Positions 56,169 to 64,000 of a stretch of DNA of 64,000 nt are shown here, piece by piece (positions within the stretch are counted from its first letter, which is position 1; the number at the start of each line of letters is the position of its first letter). The position numbers and the translations under genes are program-made. The notes beneath the pieces were generated by a model, which made no database searches, was not told where the DNA came from, and saw nothing but the letters and a program-made list of their open reading frames with translations. This stretch comes from [Pseudomonas] carboxydohydrogena (GTDB lineage Bacteria > Pseudomonadota > Alphaproteobacteria > Rhizobiales > Xanthobacteraceae): NCBI RefSeq assembly GCF_029030725.1, contig NZ_CP113162.1, positions 2,044,501-2,108,500 on the forward strand. Reading direction: 5' to 3'.

Positions 56169-57028
56169 GCTGTTTTTCCAAGCAGGCCGCTGGGGCGCAC
56201 GATCAGCACCAGCACCAGCACGCCGAAGCTCGCCACGTCGGCGAAGGTCGCGCCGATGTAGAGCACCGCGAGCGATTCGATGATGCCGAGGAACAGGCCG
56301 CCGACGATCACGCCGAGCGGATTGTCGAGACCGCCGATGATGGCGATCGCGAACGATTTGGCCGTCAGCGTCGCGCCGATATAGGGATTGATCTGCGACA
56401 CCGTGCCGTACAGACCGCCCGCCGCACCGGCGAGGCCGATGCCGATGCCGAAGGTCATCGCATAAAGATGGCGGGGCTCGACACCATAGAGGCGCGCGGC
56501 GACGAGATTCTGCGCCGTTGCGCGAATGGCGCGGCCAAGCCGGGTATGAAGAAGAAACAGCCACATCGCGAGCGTCAGGACGATCGCTATGCCGAAAGCG
56601 AGAAGCCGCGCCAGCGGCAGCACGACGGTGCCGACCTGGATGCTGTCACCCGCGTAGGACGGATTGATGGTGCGGAAGTCGGCGGAGAATGCGAGCTGCG
56701 CAAGATAGGTCAGCACGACTTCCAGCCCGAAGGTGATGAGCAGCGTGTTGAACATCGGCGCCTTGACGACGAGGTTCAAAAGCCCCCGTTGCATGACATA
56801 GCCGACCATGAACATCGCCACCGCCGTAATCGGCAGTCCGAGGAAGGGATCGATGCCAAGATACGTATAGAGGTGCCACGACAAATAGGCGCCGAGCATG
56901 ATGAATGCTCCGTGCGCCAGATTGACGATGTTGAGCACACCCCAGACCAATGCAAGGCCCAAGGCCATAACGGCGTACAGCCCTCCGAGCAGTACGCCGT
57001 TGACCAGAATTTGTATCAGCAGATGCAA
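56165..57028 (-). CDS. livH: branched-chain amino acid-type ABC permease LivH
   Basis: This 287-residue permease has about eight transmembrane segments and the LivH landmarks GLYAVMALGLALVWGVLNIVNLAHG, split over the first two helices, and AIIGGLDNPLGVIVGG near the end. It is the first membrane gene after the binding-protein gene, separated by a hairpin, and is coupled to livM by an ATGA overlap. Confidence 0.9.
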   Translation of the reverse strand: MHLLIQILVNGVLLGGLYAVMALGLALVWGVLNIVNLAHGAFIMLGAYLSWHLYTYLGIDPFLGLPITAVAMFMVGYVMQRGLLNLVVKAPMFNTLLITFGLEVVLTYLAQLAFSADFRTINPSYAGDSIQVGTVVLPLARLLAFGIAIVLTLAMWLFLLHTRLGRAIRATAQNLVAARLYGVEPRHLYAMTFGIGIGLAGAAGGLYGTVSQINPYIGATLTAKSFAIAIIGGLDNPLGVIVGGLFLGIIESLAVLYIGATFADVASFGVLVLVLIVRPSGLLGKTA

Positions 57029-57059
57029 GGTACCCCTCCCCTTCAGCTTGGAACAGCGA

Positions 57060-57080
57060 CGCTAAGCCAAGGGCTTAGCG
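57060..57080 (-). other. hairpin at the 3' end of the liv binding-protein gene
   Basis: The arms CGCTAAGCC and GGCTTAGCG (nine bases each) enclose the loop AAG, and the stem contains the stop codon of the binding-protein gene (57075-57077). No T-run follows on the minus strand, so it is more likely an RNA-stabilising or partial-attenuation element between the binding-protein gene and livHMGF than a full terminator. Confidence 0.5.
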
Positions 57081-58298
57081 CGCATTCCAGGCCGGCATCG
57101 GGTACTTCGCCGGGTTGATCGCGCCCTTGGTGCCATGGATCGCGACGAGCTTGTCGCCCTGCACCTGGATCACGGTCTGCGGCAGATCGATCTGGCCGTT
57201 CTCCGCGAACGCGATCGGGCCGTAGATGCTCTCGAACTTCACCTTGGCGAGCGCATCGCGAACCTTGGCGGGATCGGTCGAACCGGCATCCTCGATCGCC
57301 TGAGCCAGCGCCTCGACATCGGCGGCGCCGGAAGCGGCGTGATAGTCCGGCTCATAGTTGAACTTGGCCTTGTATTCGGCCTCGAACTTCGACGCGTCGC
57401 CGAACCAGCGGTCCTTCAGATCGGCCGAAGGCAGCCAGGCCGTCATGCCGAAAGCATAGTCGGCATCCTTGCCGAGCGCCTTGCGGAAATCCTCGCTCGG
57501 CACGCCGACGGTGAACGAATACATCTTCGGCGCAACCGTCAGGCTCTTGGCCTGGCGGACGAAGTTGAGAATCTCGGTCTCGTGACCCGCGACCAGCACC
57601 GCATCGACGTTCTTGCTGCGGATCTGCGACAGCAGCGAGTTGAAGTCGGTCGCGTTGGTGCTGTAGCGCTCGTCCATCACGATATCGAAGCCCGCCGCCT
57701 TCAGCTTCGGCCGGGTGCCGTCACCCACCGACACGTCGAAGGAGTCGTCGGCGTACAACAGCGCCACCGACTTCGGCGCAGGCTTCAGACCCTTCATCAT
57801 CTCGATGGTGGAGCCGAAATAGTTGCTGGCGGGCGCCAGCGTGCCGAAGATGTACTTGAACTTGCGGGCGAAGATCTGGTCCGAAGCGCCGCCGCCCTGC
57901 ACCATCGGAATCTTGTACTTTTCCGACACGGCGGAGTCTGCCAGCGCGAAGTTGCTGGCGAACGGCCCGAGCAGGAAATCAACCTTGTCCTGCGAAACGA
58001 GCTGGGTGTACTGCCGCACGCTCAAATTCACATCGGACTGGTTGTCATAAATCTTGAGGACGACCTTGCGCTTCTCGTTGCCGACCTTCACGCCGCCGGC
58101 TGCATTGATCTTCTCGATCGCAAGCTCATAGGCATCGCGATAGTAGCGGCCCGTGTTGGCGACCGGACCGGTCAACTGCACAGACGCACCGAAAACAATA
58201 TCCTTTGCAACCGCCGGATTGGCGGCAAGCGCCAGCACGGCAGCAGAAGCCGCCGCAATCAAGGTCTTTTTGGAGATCAATCCGTTCGACATGGCCAT
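57075..58298 (-). CDS. Liv-type ABC transporter substrate-binding protein
   Basis: This 407-residue periplasmic protein has a signal peptide (residues 1-28, with [19 protein letters not shown]), then a type I periplasmic-binding fold ([20 protein letters not shown]). It is longer than E. coli LivJ (about 367), as in many alphaproteobacterial relatives. I start at 58298; the ATG two codons later is also possible. It is the first gene of the five-gene liv unit and lies 219 bases after the frc gene. Its ligand is unknown. Confidence 0.85.
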   Translation of the reverse strand: MAMSNGLISKKTLIAAASAAVLALAANPAVAKDIVFGASVQLTGPVANTGRYYRDAYELAIEKINAAGGVKVGNEKRKVVLKIYDNQSDVNLSVRQYTQLVSQDKVDFLLGPFASNFALADSAVSEKYKIPMVQGGGASDQIFARKFKYIFGTLAPASNYFGSTIEMMKGLKPAPKSVALLYADDSFDVSVGDGTRPKLKAAGFDIVMDERYSTNATDFNSLLSQIRSKNVDAVLVAGHETEILNFVRQAKSLTVAPKMYSFTVGVPSEDFRKALGKDADYAFGMTAWLPSADLKDRWFGDASKFEAEYKAKFNYEPDYHAASGAADVEALAQAIEDAGSTDPAKVRDALAKVKFESIYGPIAFAENGQIDLPQTVIQVQGDKLVAIHGTKGAINPAKYPMPAWNAR

Positions 58299-58469
58299 CA
58301 CCCGCTCTCTCACGAAAATGCGATATCGTTTGATAAGGCTGCGACAGAAAAACGCAACCGTCGAGGCTTGCCACTATCGTTTAAAGGTGCCGTGGATTTG
58401 CTGCGGCACGGAATCGCTCGTGCGGAAAGCCGCACAATCCTTCATCGCAGAGCGATAGAAATAAAAAAA

Positions 58470-58490
58470 GGCCGGGACTTAGTCCCGGCC
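58470..58490 (-). terminator. hairpin terminator of the oxc-frc unit
   Basis: Nine-base arms GGCCGGGAC and GTCCCGGCC enclose the loop TTA. The plus strand has seven As to the left of the stem, which read as a run of Us after the hairpin on the minus strand. It lies 27 bases after the frc stop. This is the clearest intrinsic terminator in the window. Confidence 0.9.
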
Positions 58491-58517
58491 AGGTCATCCT
58501 CGGGGGAGAGGCTTGAA

Positions 58518-59792
58518 TTACTCAGCGGCGAGCGGAACTTCGCCGAGCGCGCCGGACGAACGGATATCGCCGATCTGGTTTTCGGAGAACTTCAGAACAT
58601 CACGCAGGATTTCGTCGGTGTGTTCACCCAGCAGCGGCGAGCGGACAACATCCGCCGGGCTGTCGGACAGCTTGATCGGATTGCCGACCGAGATGTACTT
58701 GCCACGCACCGGATGATCGACCTCGACGAGAGTGCCGGTCGCATACAGCGACTTGTCCTCGGAAATTTCCTTCATCGACAGGATCGGGCCGCACGGAATA
58801 TCGACCTTGTTGAGGATGTCCATGCACTCGAACTTGGTCTTGGTCATGGTCCACTGTTCGATGCGGCCGAAGATCTCGTTCAGGCGCGGCAGACGGGCGG
58901 CCGGCTTGGCGTAGTTCGGATCGGTCTTCCAGGTGGGCTCGCCGATCACGTCGCAGATCTTCTCCCAGACCGGGGCCTGAGTGATGAAGTAGAGGTAAGC
59001 GTTCGGGTCGGTTTCCCAGCCCTTGCACTTCAGGATGCGGCCGGGCTGGCCGCCACCGGAATCGTTACCAGCGCGCGGGGTGGCTTCGCCGAACGGAATG
59101 CCTTCGCCGAACTGGCTGTATTCCTTGAGCGGACCGTGAGCGAGGCGCTGCTGGTCACGCAGCTTGACGCGGCAAAGGTTGAGCACGCTGTCCTGCATCG
59201 CGACGGTGACGCGCTGGCCCTTGCCCGAGTGGGTACGATGGAACAGAGCGGTGACAATGCCGAGCGCGAGATGCAAGCCGGTGCCGCTGTCGCCGATCTG
59301 GGCGCCGGTCACGAGCGGAAGGCCATCGCGGAAGCCCGTGGTCGAAGCCGAACCGCCGGTGCACTGCGCGACGTTTTCGTAAACCTTGCAATCCTCGAAC
59401 GGGCCGGGACCGAAGCCCTTGATCGAAGCGACGATCAGCTTCGGATTGATCTTCTGGATGTTCTCCCAGGAGAAGCCCATGCGATCGAGCACGCCGGGCG
59501 CGAAGTTCTCGACCATCACGTCGCAGCTCTTCATGAGAGCCGTCAGGACGTCCTTGCCCTTCGGGTTCTTGGCATCGAGGGTGATGGAACGCTTGTTGTG
59601 GTTCAGCATCGTGAAGTACAGGCTGTCCGCGTTCGGAACATCCTGAAGCTGACCGCGGGTAATGTCGCCGGTGCCGGGACGCTCAACCTTGATAACGTCC
59701 GCGCCGAACCACGCGAGAAGCTGAGTGCAAGTCGGTCCTGATTGAACGTGGGTAAAATCGAGAACACGAACTCCGTTGAGCGCCTTCGTCAT
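58518..59792 (-). CDS. frc: formyl-CoA:oxalate CoA-transferase
   Basis: This 424-residue class III CoA-transferase moves CoA from formyl-CoA to oxalate, giving oxalyl-CoA for decarboxylation. The catalytic aspartate is D168 in [12 protein letters not shown], matching D169 of the Oxalobacter enzyme. The N-terminal [20 protein letters not shown] and the long interlocked-ring fold are typical of Frc. It follows oxc in the same transcript; a strong hairpin lies in the 76-base gap between them. Together with oxc and oxlT it forms a complete oxalate pathway. Confidence 0.94.
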   Translation of the reverse strand: MTKALNGVRVLDFTHVQSGPTCTQLLAWFGADVIKVERPGTGDITRGQLQDVPNADSLYFTMLNHNKRSITLDAKNPKGKDVLTALMKSCDVMVENFAPGVLDRMGFSWENIQKINPKLIVASIKGFGPGPFEDCKVYENVAQCTGGSASTTGFRDGLPLVTGAQIGDSGTGLHLALGIVTALFHRTHSGKGQRVTVAMQDSVLNLCRVKLRDQQRLAHGPLKEYSQFGEGIPFGEATPRAGNDSGGGQPGRILKCKGWETDPNAYLYFITQAPVWEKICDVIGEPTWKTDPNYAKPAARLPRLNEIFGRIEQWTMTKTKFECMDILNKVDIPCGPILSMKEISEDKSLYATGTLVEVDHPVRGKYISVGNPIKLSDSPADVVRSPLLGEHTDEILRDVLKFSENQIGDIRSSGALGEVPLAAE

Positions 59793-59825
59793 AGCCTTCC
59801 TCCAGTTGATTCTTTTATTGGCTCT

Positions 59826-59861
59826 CCCCGGCGTTCCTTTCCGAAGAAAGGAGCGCCGGGG
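59826..59861 (-). other. long intercistronic hairpin between oxc and frc
   Basis: Two 16-base arms (CCCCGGCGTTCCTTTC at the left, GAAAGGAGCGCCGGGG at the right) pair almost completely around the four-base loop CGAA; the single non-Watson-Crick pair would be a wobble in one transcript direction. No T-run follows on the minus strand, so transcription probably continues into frc. It may protect the oxc message from 3' decay, giving more Oxc than Frc. Confidence 0.6.
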
Positions 59862-59868
59862 TTGTTAC

Positions 59869-61608
59869 TCATTTCTTCTTCACAACCACGCTCTGCGGGT
59901 TGAGGCTGCCGATGTTGCCGCTCTCGGTACCCGCCGCCGGATCGATCACCGCGTTGATGAGGGTCGGCTTGCCGGAGTCCATCGCGGCGGAAACAGCGCG
60001 CTTGAGTTCATCCGGCGTCGTGACGTGAACGCCGACACCGCCGAACGCTTCCATCATCTTGTCGTAGCGGGCGTCCTTCACGAACACCATCGGCGCGACA
60101 TCCGCCCCGCCCGTCGGATTGACGTCGGTGCCGCGATAGATGCCGTTGTTGTTGAAGATCACGACGCAGACCGGCAGGTTGTAACGGCAGATCGTCTCCA
60201 CCTCCATGCCGGAGAAACCGAAGGCGCTGTCGCCCTCGACAGCCAGAACCGGCTTGCCGGTCTCGACCGCGGCCGCCACGGCGAAGCCCATGCCGATGCC
60301 CATGACACCCCAGGTACCGACATCGAGACGCTTGCGCGGCTGATACATGTCGATGATGCCGCGCGCGAGGTCGAGCGTGTTGGCGCCTTCGTTGACCAGG
60401 ATCGCATCCGGCCGCGCCTTGATGATATCGCGCAACGCGCCGAGCGCGCTGTGGTAGTTCATCGGCGAAGCGTTGTTCATCAGCTTCGGAGCCATCTTGG
60501 CGATGTTGGCTTCCTTCTTGGCGTTGACGGCGCCGGTCCAGTCGGACGGTGCTTTTGCCCACTTGCTGTCCATACCGCCGAGCAGCGCGGACACGCAGGA
60601 GCCGATGTCGCCGACGAGCGGCGCAACGATCTCGACGTTCGAGTCCATTTCCTTCGGCTCGATGTCGATCTGGATGAACTTCTTCGGCTCGGAGCCCCAG
60701 CTCTTGCCCTTGCCGTGCGACAGCAGCCAGTTGAGCCGCGCGCCGATCAGCATGACGACGTCTGAGTCCTTGAGCACGGTCGAGCGCGCAGCGCCCGCCG
60801 ACTGCGGATGCGTATCCGGCAGAATGCCCTTCGCCATCGACATCGGCAGGAACGGAATGCCGGTCTTCTCGATCAGCTCACGGATCTTGTCGTCAACCTG
60901 GGCGTAGGAAGCACCCTTGCCCAGAATAATAAGAGGACGCTTGGCGCTCTTGAGAACATCGAGCGCGCGCTTGACGGCGGACGGCGCGGGAATCTGCTCC
61001 GGCGCGGCGTCGATCACCTTGACGAGCGACTTGTTGCCCTCTTCCGCGGTCATGACCTGCGAGAAGAACTTCGCCGGCAGGTCGAGATAGACGCCGCCGG
61101 GACGGCCAGAGCATGCGGCGCGGATCGCGCGGGCGATGCCGATGCCGACATCCTGCGCGTGAAGCACGCGGAAGGCCGCCTTGCAGAGCGGCTTGGCGAT
61201 CGCGAGCTGATCCATTTCCTCGTAGTCGCCCTGCTGCAAATCGACGATCTCGCGCTCGGACGAGCCGGAGATCAGGATCATCGGGAAGCAGTTGGTGGTG
61301 GCGTTGGCCAGCGCGGTCAGACCGTTGAGGAAGCCGGGAGCCGAAACGGTGAGGCAGATGCCGGGCTTCTTGGTCAGATATCCGGCGATCGCGGCGGCGT
61401 TGCCGGCGTTCTGCTCGTGGCGGAACGAGATGACACGGATGCCTTCGCCCTGCGCCATGCGGCAGAGGTCCGAAATCGGAATCCCCGGCACTGCATAAAT
61501 CGTGTTGATATCGTTCAGCTTGAGCGCGTCGATGACGAGATGGAAACCATCCGTCAATTCCTGCTCCGCCGCGTTGGCATCAATGTTTGCTACTGCTGCT
61601 ACTGACAT
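59869..61608 (-). CDS. oxc: oxalyl-CoA decarboxylase
   Basis: This 579-residue thiamine-diphosphate enzyme decarboxylates oxalyl-CoA to formyl-CoA and CO2. The cofactor-activating glutamate is E65 in [11 protein letters not shown], and the metal/ThDP site is [17 protein letters not shown] followed by NNNGIYRG. The sequence follows the Oxalobacter enzyme type over its whole length. It is the first gene of the oxc-frc unit and is divergent from oxlT across a 658-base gap holding two copies of a 19-bp box. Confidence 0.94.
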   Translation of the reverse strand: MSVAAVANIDANAAEQELTDGFHLVIDALKLNDINTIYAVPGIPISDLCRMAQGEGIRVISFRHEQNAGNAAAIAGYLTKKPGICLTVSAPGFLNGLTALANATTNCFPMILISGSSEREIVDLQQGDYEEMDQLAIAKPLCKAAFRVLHAQDVGIGIARAIRAACSGRPGGVYLDLPAKFFSQVMTAEEGNKSLVKVIDAAPEQIPAPSAVKRALDVLKSAKRPLIILGKGASYAQVDDKIRELIEKTGIPFLPMSMAKGILPDTHPQSAGAARSTVLKDSDVVMLIGARLNWLLSHGKGKSWGSEPKKFIQIDIEPKEMDSNVEIVAPLVGDIGSCVSALLGGMDSKWAKAPSDWTGAVNAKKEANIAKMAPKLMNNASPMNYHSALGALRDIIKARPDAILVNEGANTLDLARGIIDMYQPRKRLDVGTWGVMGIGMGFAVAAAVETGKPVLAVEGDSAFGFSGMEVETICRYNLPVCVVIFNNNGIYRGTDVNPTGGADVAPMVFVKDARYDKMMEAFGGVGVHVTTPDELKRAVSAAMDSGKPTLINAVIDPAAGTESGNIGSLNPQSVVVKKK

Positions 61609-61916
61609 CAGTACCCTCCCAGGGTTTATTCCGCTTCACGCGGTTTTTGATCGAGGTGACTAGCTCGCGAGGACCGAGCCGTTTGCGTGTTGATGGATCG
61701 TCGTACGTAAAATCATGGCTCAAAGATGAGGTTTTACATCCGCTGTAGACCTATCCAGCCCGTGAACGTGTGGTCGGCTGCCATGGACCGCAACCAATCG
61801 TCACTGCCGAAGCGGTGAAGATATTGGCCGAGGCAGGCGGACTCCACTGATCGCCACAACCAGATTGCATCCGACAGACCGCATATGAAATGCGCCATCG
61901 TTGCTGGGAAAATTCA

Positions 61917-61935
61917 TTGGCATACTAAATACCAA
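61917..61935. promoter_or_regulatory. oxalate-locus box 1, TTGGCATACTAAATACCAA
   Basis: This 19-bp sequence has outer arms TTGG/CCAA with inner CATA/ATA parts, partly palindromic. It lies 309 bases before the oxc start and matches box 2 at 16 of 19 positions. The TTGG...CCAA form resembles operators of GntR/FadR-type regulators, but a LysR-type site cannot be excluded. Confidence 0.6.
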
Positions 61936-62199
61936 CTGTCAACGAGGAAGCGCCACCGCACCCTTCCCTCGCGACAGGCCAAATGTCGCGCGGCAAACAC
62001 GCCTTCCGACACTCTAAGACATGCAGGCCATTCCGTGATGCGGAATCCGCCAAAGCCGTGTCACCAAGCCTCAGAAAGGATCGGAAAAATTTCTTCTTTA
62101 ATTATAGCGTGTAACGCAGACGTCCTTGTCCAAATCTTGAGTTCGCATCTGCGAAAAGGGCGAACAACCAGGCAGTTTTGAACACGACCCTCTTGCCTA

Positions 62200-62218
62200 T
62201 TGGCATATCATATACCAA
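62200..62218. promoter_or_regulatory. oxalate-locus box 2, TTGGCATATCATATACCAA
   Basis: This 19-bp near-palindrome pairs at eight of nine arm positions around a central C. It ends 48 bases before the oxlT start, a typical operator or activator position. It agrees with box 1 at 16 of 19 positions, and its reverse complement TTGGTATATGATATGCCAA resembles the two boxes near 63650. Confidence 0.65.
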
Positions 62219-62266
62219 AATCACCCCACGCACTTCGACTAAAGAAGGTGCTTTGGGAGGAATGTT

Positions 62267-63571
62267 ATGACGGTATCGGCAGGAAATGACGCCACCCGTG
62301 TCAGTGACGGCTATCGCTGGACTCAGCTAGCGATCGGCGTCGGCTGCATGGTGATGATCGCAAATCTTCAATACGGATGGACGTTCTTCGTCCCCGACAT
62401 CCAAAAGCAGTTCGGCTGGGATCGCGCATCGATCCAGTGGGCTTTCACCCTTTTCGTCCTTTTCGAAACCTGGCTCGTGCCGGTTGAAGGCTGGATCGTC
62501 GATAAATACGGCCCGCGCCTCGTCATCATGATGGGCGGCGCCTTCTGCGCCATCGGCTGGGTTATCAATGCTTACGCAACATCGCTGACCGGCTTCTACG
62601 TCGGACAGATCATCGCTGGCGTTGGCGCCGGCGCCGTGTACGGCACCTGCGTCGGTAACGCGCTGAAGTGGTTTCCGGACAAGCGCGGCCTTTGCGCGGG
62701 CATCACCGCTGCGGGCTTCGGTGCAGGCTCCGCATTCACCGTTGCTCCGATCCAGGCCATGATCAGGGATTCCGGCTTCCAGGCCGCCTTCTTCAACTTC
62801 GGCATCGGCCAGGGCGTGATCTGCATGATCCTGGCGATCTTCATCATCGCGCCGAAACCCGGCCAGACGCCGCAGCCTGTGGTGAACACCAACATCCAGC
62901 AGACCCGCCGCGACTATGGTCCGAGCGAAGTCGCCAAGACCGGCGTGTTCTGGCTGATGTATTTCATGTTCGTCATCGTCGGCGCAGGCGGCCTGCTCGT
63001 CACCGCCAACCTGAAGCCCATCGCGGCCGACTGGAATATCGCCAACTCTCCGGTCACGATCGCGGGTCTTACGATGACTGCGGTGACCTTCGCCGCGACC
63101 ATCGACCGTGTCCTGAACGGCCTCACCCGTCCCTTCTTCGGCTGGATCTCCGACAAGATCGGCCGCGAGAGCACCATGTTCATCGCATTCGGTCTGGAAG
63201 GCATCGGCATCGCGGCGCTCTATTTGTGGGGCCACGATCCGCTGTGGTTCGTGATCCTCACCGGCTCGGTGTTCTTTGCCTGGGGCGAGATCTACAGCCT
63301 GTTCCCGGCGGCTTGCACCGACACGTTCGGCTCGAAGTTCGCGACCACCAACGCAGGCATGCTTTACACCGCGAAAGGCTTTGCCGCGCTTCTGGTCCCG
63401 TTCGGCAATTACATGCAGCAGTCCACGGGTAGCTGGGACGGTGTCTTCCTGCTTGCTGCGGGTGCGAACATCCTTGCGGCCCTGCTCGCTGTCTTCGTGT
63501 TGAAGCCCTGGCGGAAGTCTGTTGTTATGAACAGCCAGCTTCCAAACGCCGCAGGTCAGTTAGCCGCTTAA
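62267..63571 (+). CDS. oxlT: oxalate/formate antiporter (OFA family MFS)
   Basis: This 434-residue transporter of the major facilitator OFA family has twelve transmembrane segments. It exchanges external oxalate for internal formate and so feeds the Frc-Oxc cycle. The two charged residues that bind the dicarboxylate in Oxalobacter OxlT (arginine 272 and lysine 355) appear to correspond to R288 in LNGLTRPFFGW and K370 in MLYTAKGFAALL, with nearly the same spacing. A ribosome site GGAGG precedes the ATG. A hairpin terminator follows. Confidence 0.92.
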   Translation: MTVSAGNDATRVSDGYRWTQLAIGVGCMVMIANLQYGWTFFVPDIQKQFGWDRASIQWAFTLFVLFETWLVPVEGWIVDKYGPRLVIMMGGAFCAIGWVINAYATSLTGFYVGQIIAGVGAGAVYGTCVGNALKWFPDKRGLCAGITAAGFGAGSAFTVAPIQAMIRDSGFQAAFFNFGIGQGVICMILAIFIIAPKPGQTPQPVVNTNIQQTRRDYGPSEVAKTGVFWLMYFMFVIVGAGGLLVTANLKPIAADWNIANSPVTIAGLTMTAVTFAATIDRVLNGLTRPFFGWISDKIGRESTMFIAFGLEGIGIAALYLWGHDPLWFVILTGSVFFAWGEIYSLFPAACTDTFGSKFATTNAGMLYTAKGFAALLVPFGNYMQQSTGSWDGVFLLAAGANILAALLAVFVLKPWRKSVVMNSQLPNAAGQLAA

Positions 63572-63588
63572 AACCCTATCAAAATCGA

Positions 63589-63610
63589 GCCCGCCGGGAT
63601 TCCGGCGGGC
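63589..63610 (+). terminator. hairpin terminator after oxlT
   Basis: Nine-base arms GCCCGCCGG and CCGGCGGGC enclose the loop GATT, 17 bases after the oxlT stop. The T-run that follows is short and interrupted (TTCCGCCTTT), so termination may be partial. Confidence 0.7.
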
Positions 63611-63643
63611 TTCCGCCTTTGACAAATCCAACATCAAGCATGT

Positions 63644-63662
63644 CTAATATCTGGTATGCCAC
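63644..63662. promoter_or_regulatory. oxalate-type box 3, CTAATATCTGGTATGCCAC
   Basis: This 19-bp sequence matches the reverse complement of box 1 (TTGGTATTTAGTATGCCAA) at 13 of 19 positions. It is one of two tandem copies; the second begins 21 bases downstream, two turns of the helix away. It lies 233 bases before the start of the edge gene. Confidence 0.45.
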
Positions 63663-63664
63663 GC

Positions 63665-63683
63665 CTGATATTTGGAATGCCAA
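63665..63683. promoter_or_regulatory. oxalate-type box 4, CTGATATTTGGAATGCCAA
   Basis: This 19-bp sequence matches the reverse complement of box 1 at 15 of 19 positions and box 3 at 15 of 19. It has the same orientation as box 3 with a 21-base offset, so two regulator dimers could bind on the same face of the DNA. Confidence 0.5.
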
Positions 63684-63895
63684 AGGGGCAAAAGCATTTG
63701 AAAACAGCTACGCCACCCGGCAAAAGCGGCGGCGACAGGATTACAGGCCGATTGCTCTGACATGGCCGTAGCGGCCATCGGATCAAGCTCGGAAACCAAT
63801 CTGAACGGACGGCAACGTCCCGTTCGATACAAGAAGCAACGCCGGTAGCCACCGGCAGACGCGACGATCAACGTTGAAAACATCGGAGTTCACTT

Positions 63896-64000
63896 ATGGC
63901 AATCGACAAAGCATCCGTCCGCAAGGTTCTTGACAAGGTCAAGGCCGACGGCCGCAACAGCTTGACTGCGCCGGAAGGCAAACTGGTTTGTGACGCCTAT
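63896..64000 (+). CDS. acyl-CoA ligase-like protein, N-terminus only (cut by window edge)
   Basis: Only the first 35 residues are in the window (MAIDKASVRKVLDKVKADGR and on). The pattern of a helix followed by SLTAPEGKLVCDAY recalls the start of the ATP-grasp domain of NDP-forming acyl-CoA ligases, where the next residues are usually a GIPVP loop. Its place beside oxc, frc and oxlT, and the related boxes upstream, suggest a part in CoA activation of oxalate or formate. The family call rests on a short stretch and on context. Confidence 0.55.
   Translation, partial: MAIDKASVRKVLDKVKADGRNSLTAPEGKLVCDAY

Larger units (their letters stand above)
61609..62266. other. divergent control region between oxc and oxlT
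   Basis: This 658-base gap holds no gene I can support. It has two close copies of a 19-bp box (61917-61935 and 62200-62218), an AT-rich stretch around 62090-62115 and, near the oxlT side, a likely promoter. A 98-residue reading frame at 61885-62181 looks non-coding. The length is well above the local average, which suggests layered regulation. Confidence 0.7.
63572..63895 (+). other. leader region upstream of the edge gene
   Basis: This 324-base stretch contains the oxlT terminator, two tandem boxes related to the oxalate boxes (63644-63683), and then about 210 bases without any feature I can name. Short reading frames on the minus strand (63634-63883) lack plausible ribosome sites and family similarity. 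The distance between boxes and gene suggests a long untranslated leader or an upstream promoter. Confidence 0.6.

Noticed and set aside
58324-58382. Direct repeat TATCGTTT before the liv binding-protein gene
   Set aside because: Eight to ten bases repeated 51 bases apart is weak and has no known binding protein.
57135-59741. 868-codon open frame on the plus strand across the liv binding-protein gene and frc
   Set aside because: It is antisense to two well-recognised genes, has low-complexity composition (His, Arg, Leu, Asp), and results from high GC content at third positions.
61885-62181. 98-codon open frame between oxc and oxlT
   Set aside because: It has no recognisable domain, an odd composition, no clear ribosome site, and overlaps regulatory box 1.
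63634-63883. Short minus-strand frames before the edge gene
   Set aside because: They overlap the tandem boxes, lack ribosome sites and give no protein I recognise.

Overview
The window is a 64 kb stretch of GC-rich (about 60-65% by eye) alphaproteobacterial chromosome. The gene set points to the Nitrobacteraceae/Bradyrhizobiaceae group, and the Afipia/Oligotropha/Bradyrhizobium type is my best guess from the look of the proteins. Supporting signs are the acpXL-lpxXL locus for very-long-chain acylation of lipid A, psd-pssA, a DUF2865 protein, MotA/MotB, a FixK/FNR-type box, TRAP transporters and a full oxalate catabolic locus. No rRNA or tRNA genes, CRISPR array, prophage or insertion sequence is visible. 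Coding density is high, and only two gene-free stretches exceed 300 bases (61609-62266 and 63572-63895).

Layout. 0-3.4 kb: a HerA-type ATPase, a short MgtC protein, a stand-alone ParB-like protein and a small membrane protein. 3.6-8.9 kb: a six-gene operon for lipid A very-long-chain fatty acids (acyl carrier protein AcpXL, FabZ-type dehydratase, a ketosynthase-like protein lacking catalytic residues, an intact KAS II, a zinc alcohol dehydrogenase and an acyltransferase). 8.9-15.6 kb (minus): a polyamine-type binding protein, an aminotransferase, a rhodanese and two tandem Kup potassium transporters. 15.7-17.4 kb: motB/motA. 17.8-21.6 kb: phosphatidylethanolamine synthesis (psd, pssA) and an Atm1-type ABC exporter. 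21.8-26.8 kb: a LOG protein, a membrane protein, and a translationally coupled run cysS - 37-codon gene - GNAT - cimA. 27-38.9 kb: secreted proteins, nadE, dgkA, class II DAHP synthase, a beta-propeller protein, glutathione reductase, rpiA, gph, a lipoprotein and moaA. 39-43.5 kb: a TRAP transporter with two near-identical binding proteins on the opposite strand. 43.6-53.7 kb: Mrp/ApbC, a DUF47-Pit-MgtC group, a membrane histidine kinase, a retropepsin-like protease, DusA, a cupin, and a MarR-type regulator followed by an AhpD-like protein. 53.8-58.3 kb: a complete Liv-type ABC transporter. 58.5 kb to the end: oxalate degradation.

Oxalate system. OxlT (oxalate/formate exchange), Frc (formyl-CoA:oxalate CoA-transferase) and Oxc (oxalyl-CoA decarboxylase) together take up oxalate, activate it and decarboxylate it. 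A gene cut by the right edge starts like an acyl-CoA ligase of the ATP-grasp, NDP-forming type. Two near-identical 19-bp boxes (61917-61935, 62200-62218) lie between the divergent oxc and oxlT genes, and two related boxes spaced 21 bp lie upstream of the edge gene. This suggests one regulator, not encoded here, for the whole set.

Other points for a second look: the ketosynthase-like protein without Cys/His, the four-cysteine MarR protein with a perfect 17-bp palindrome upstream, the tiny membrane protein embedded in the cysS run, a perfect FixK/FNR box at 37172-37185, and a 89-bp structured intergenic repeat at 32312-32400.
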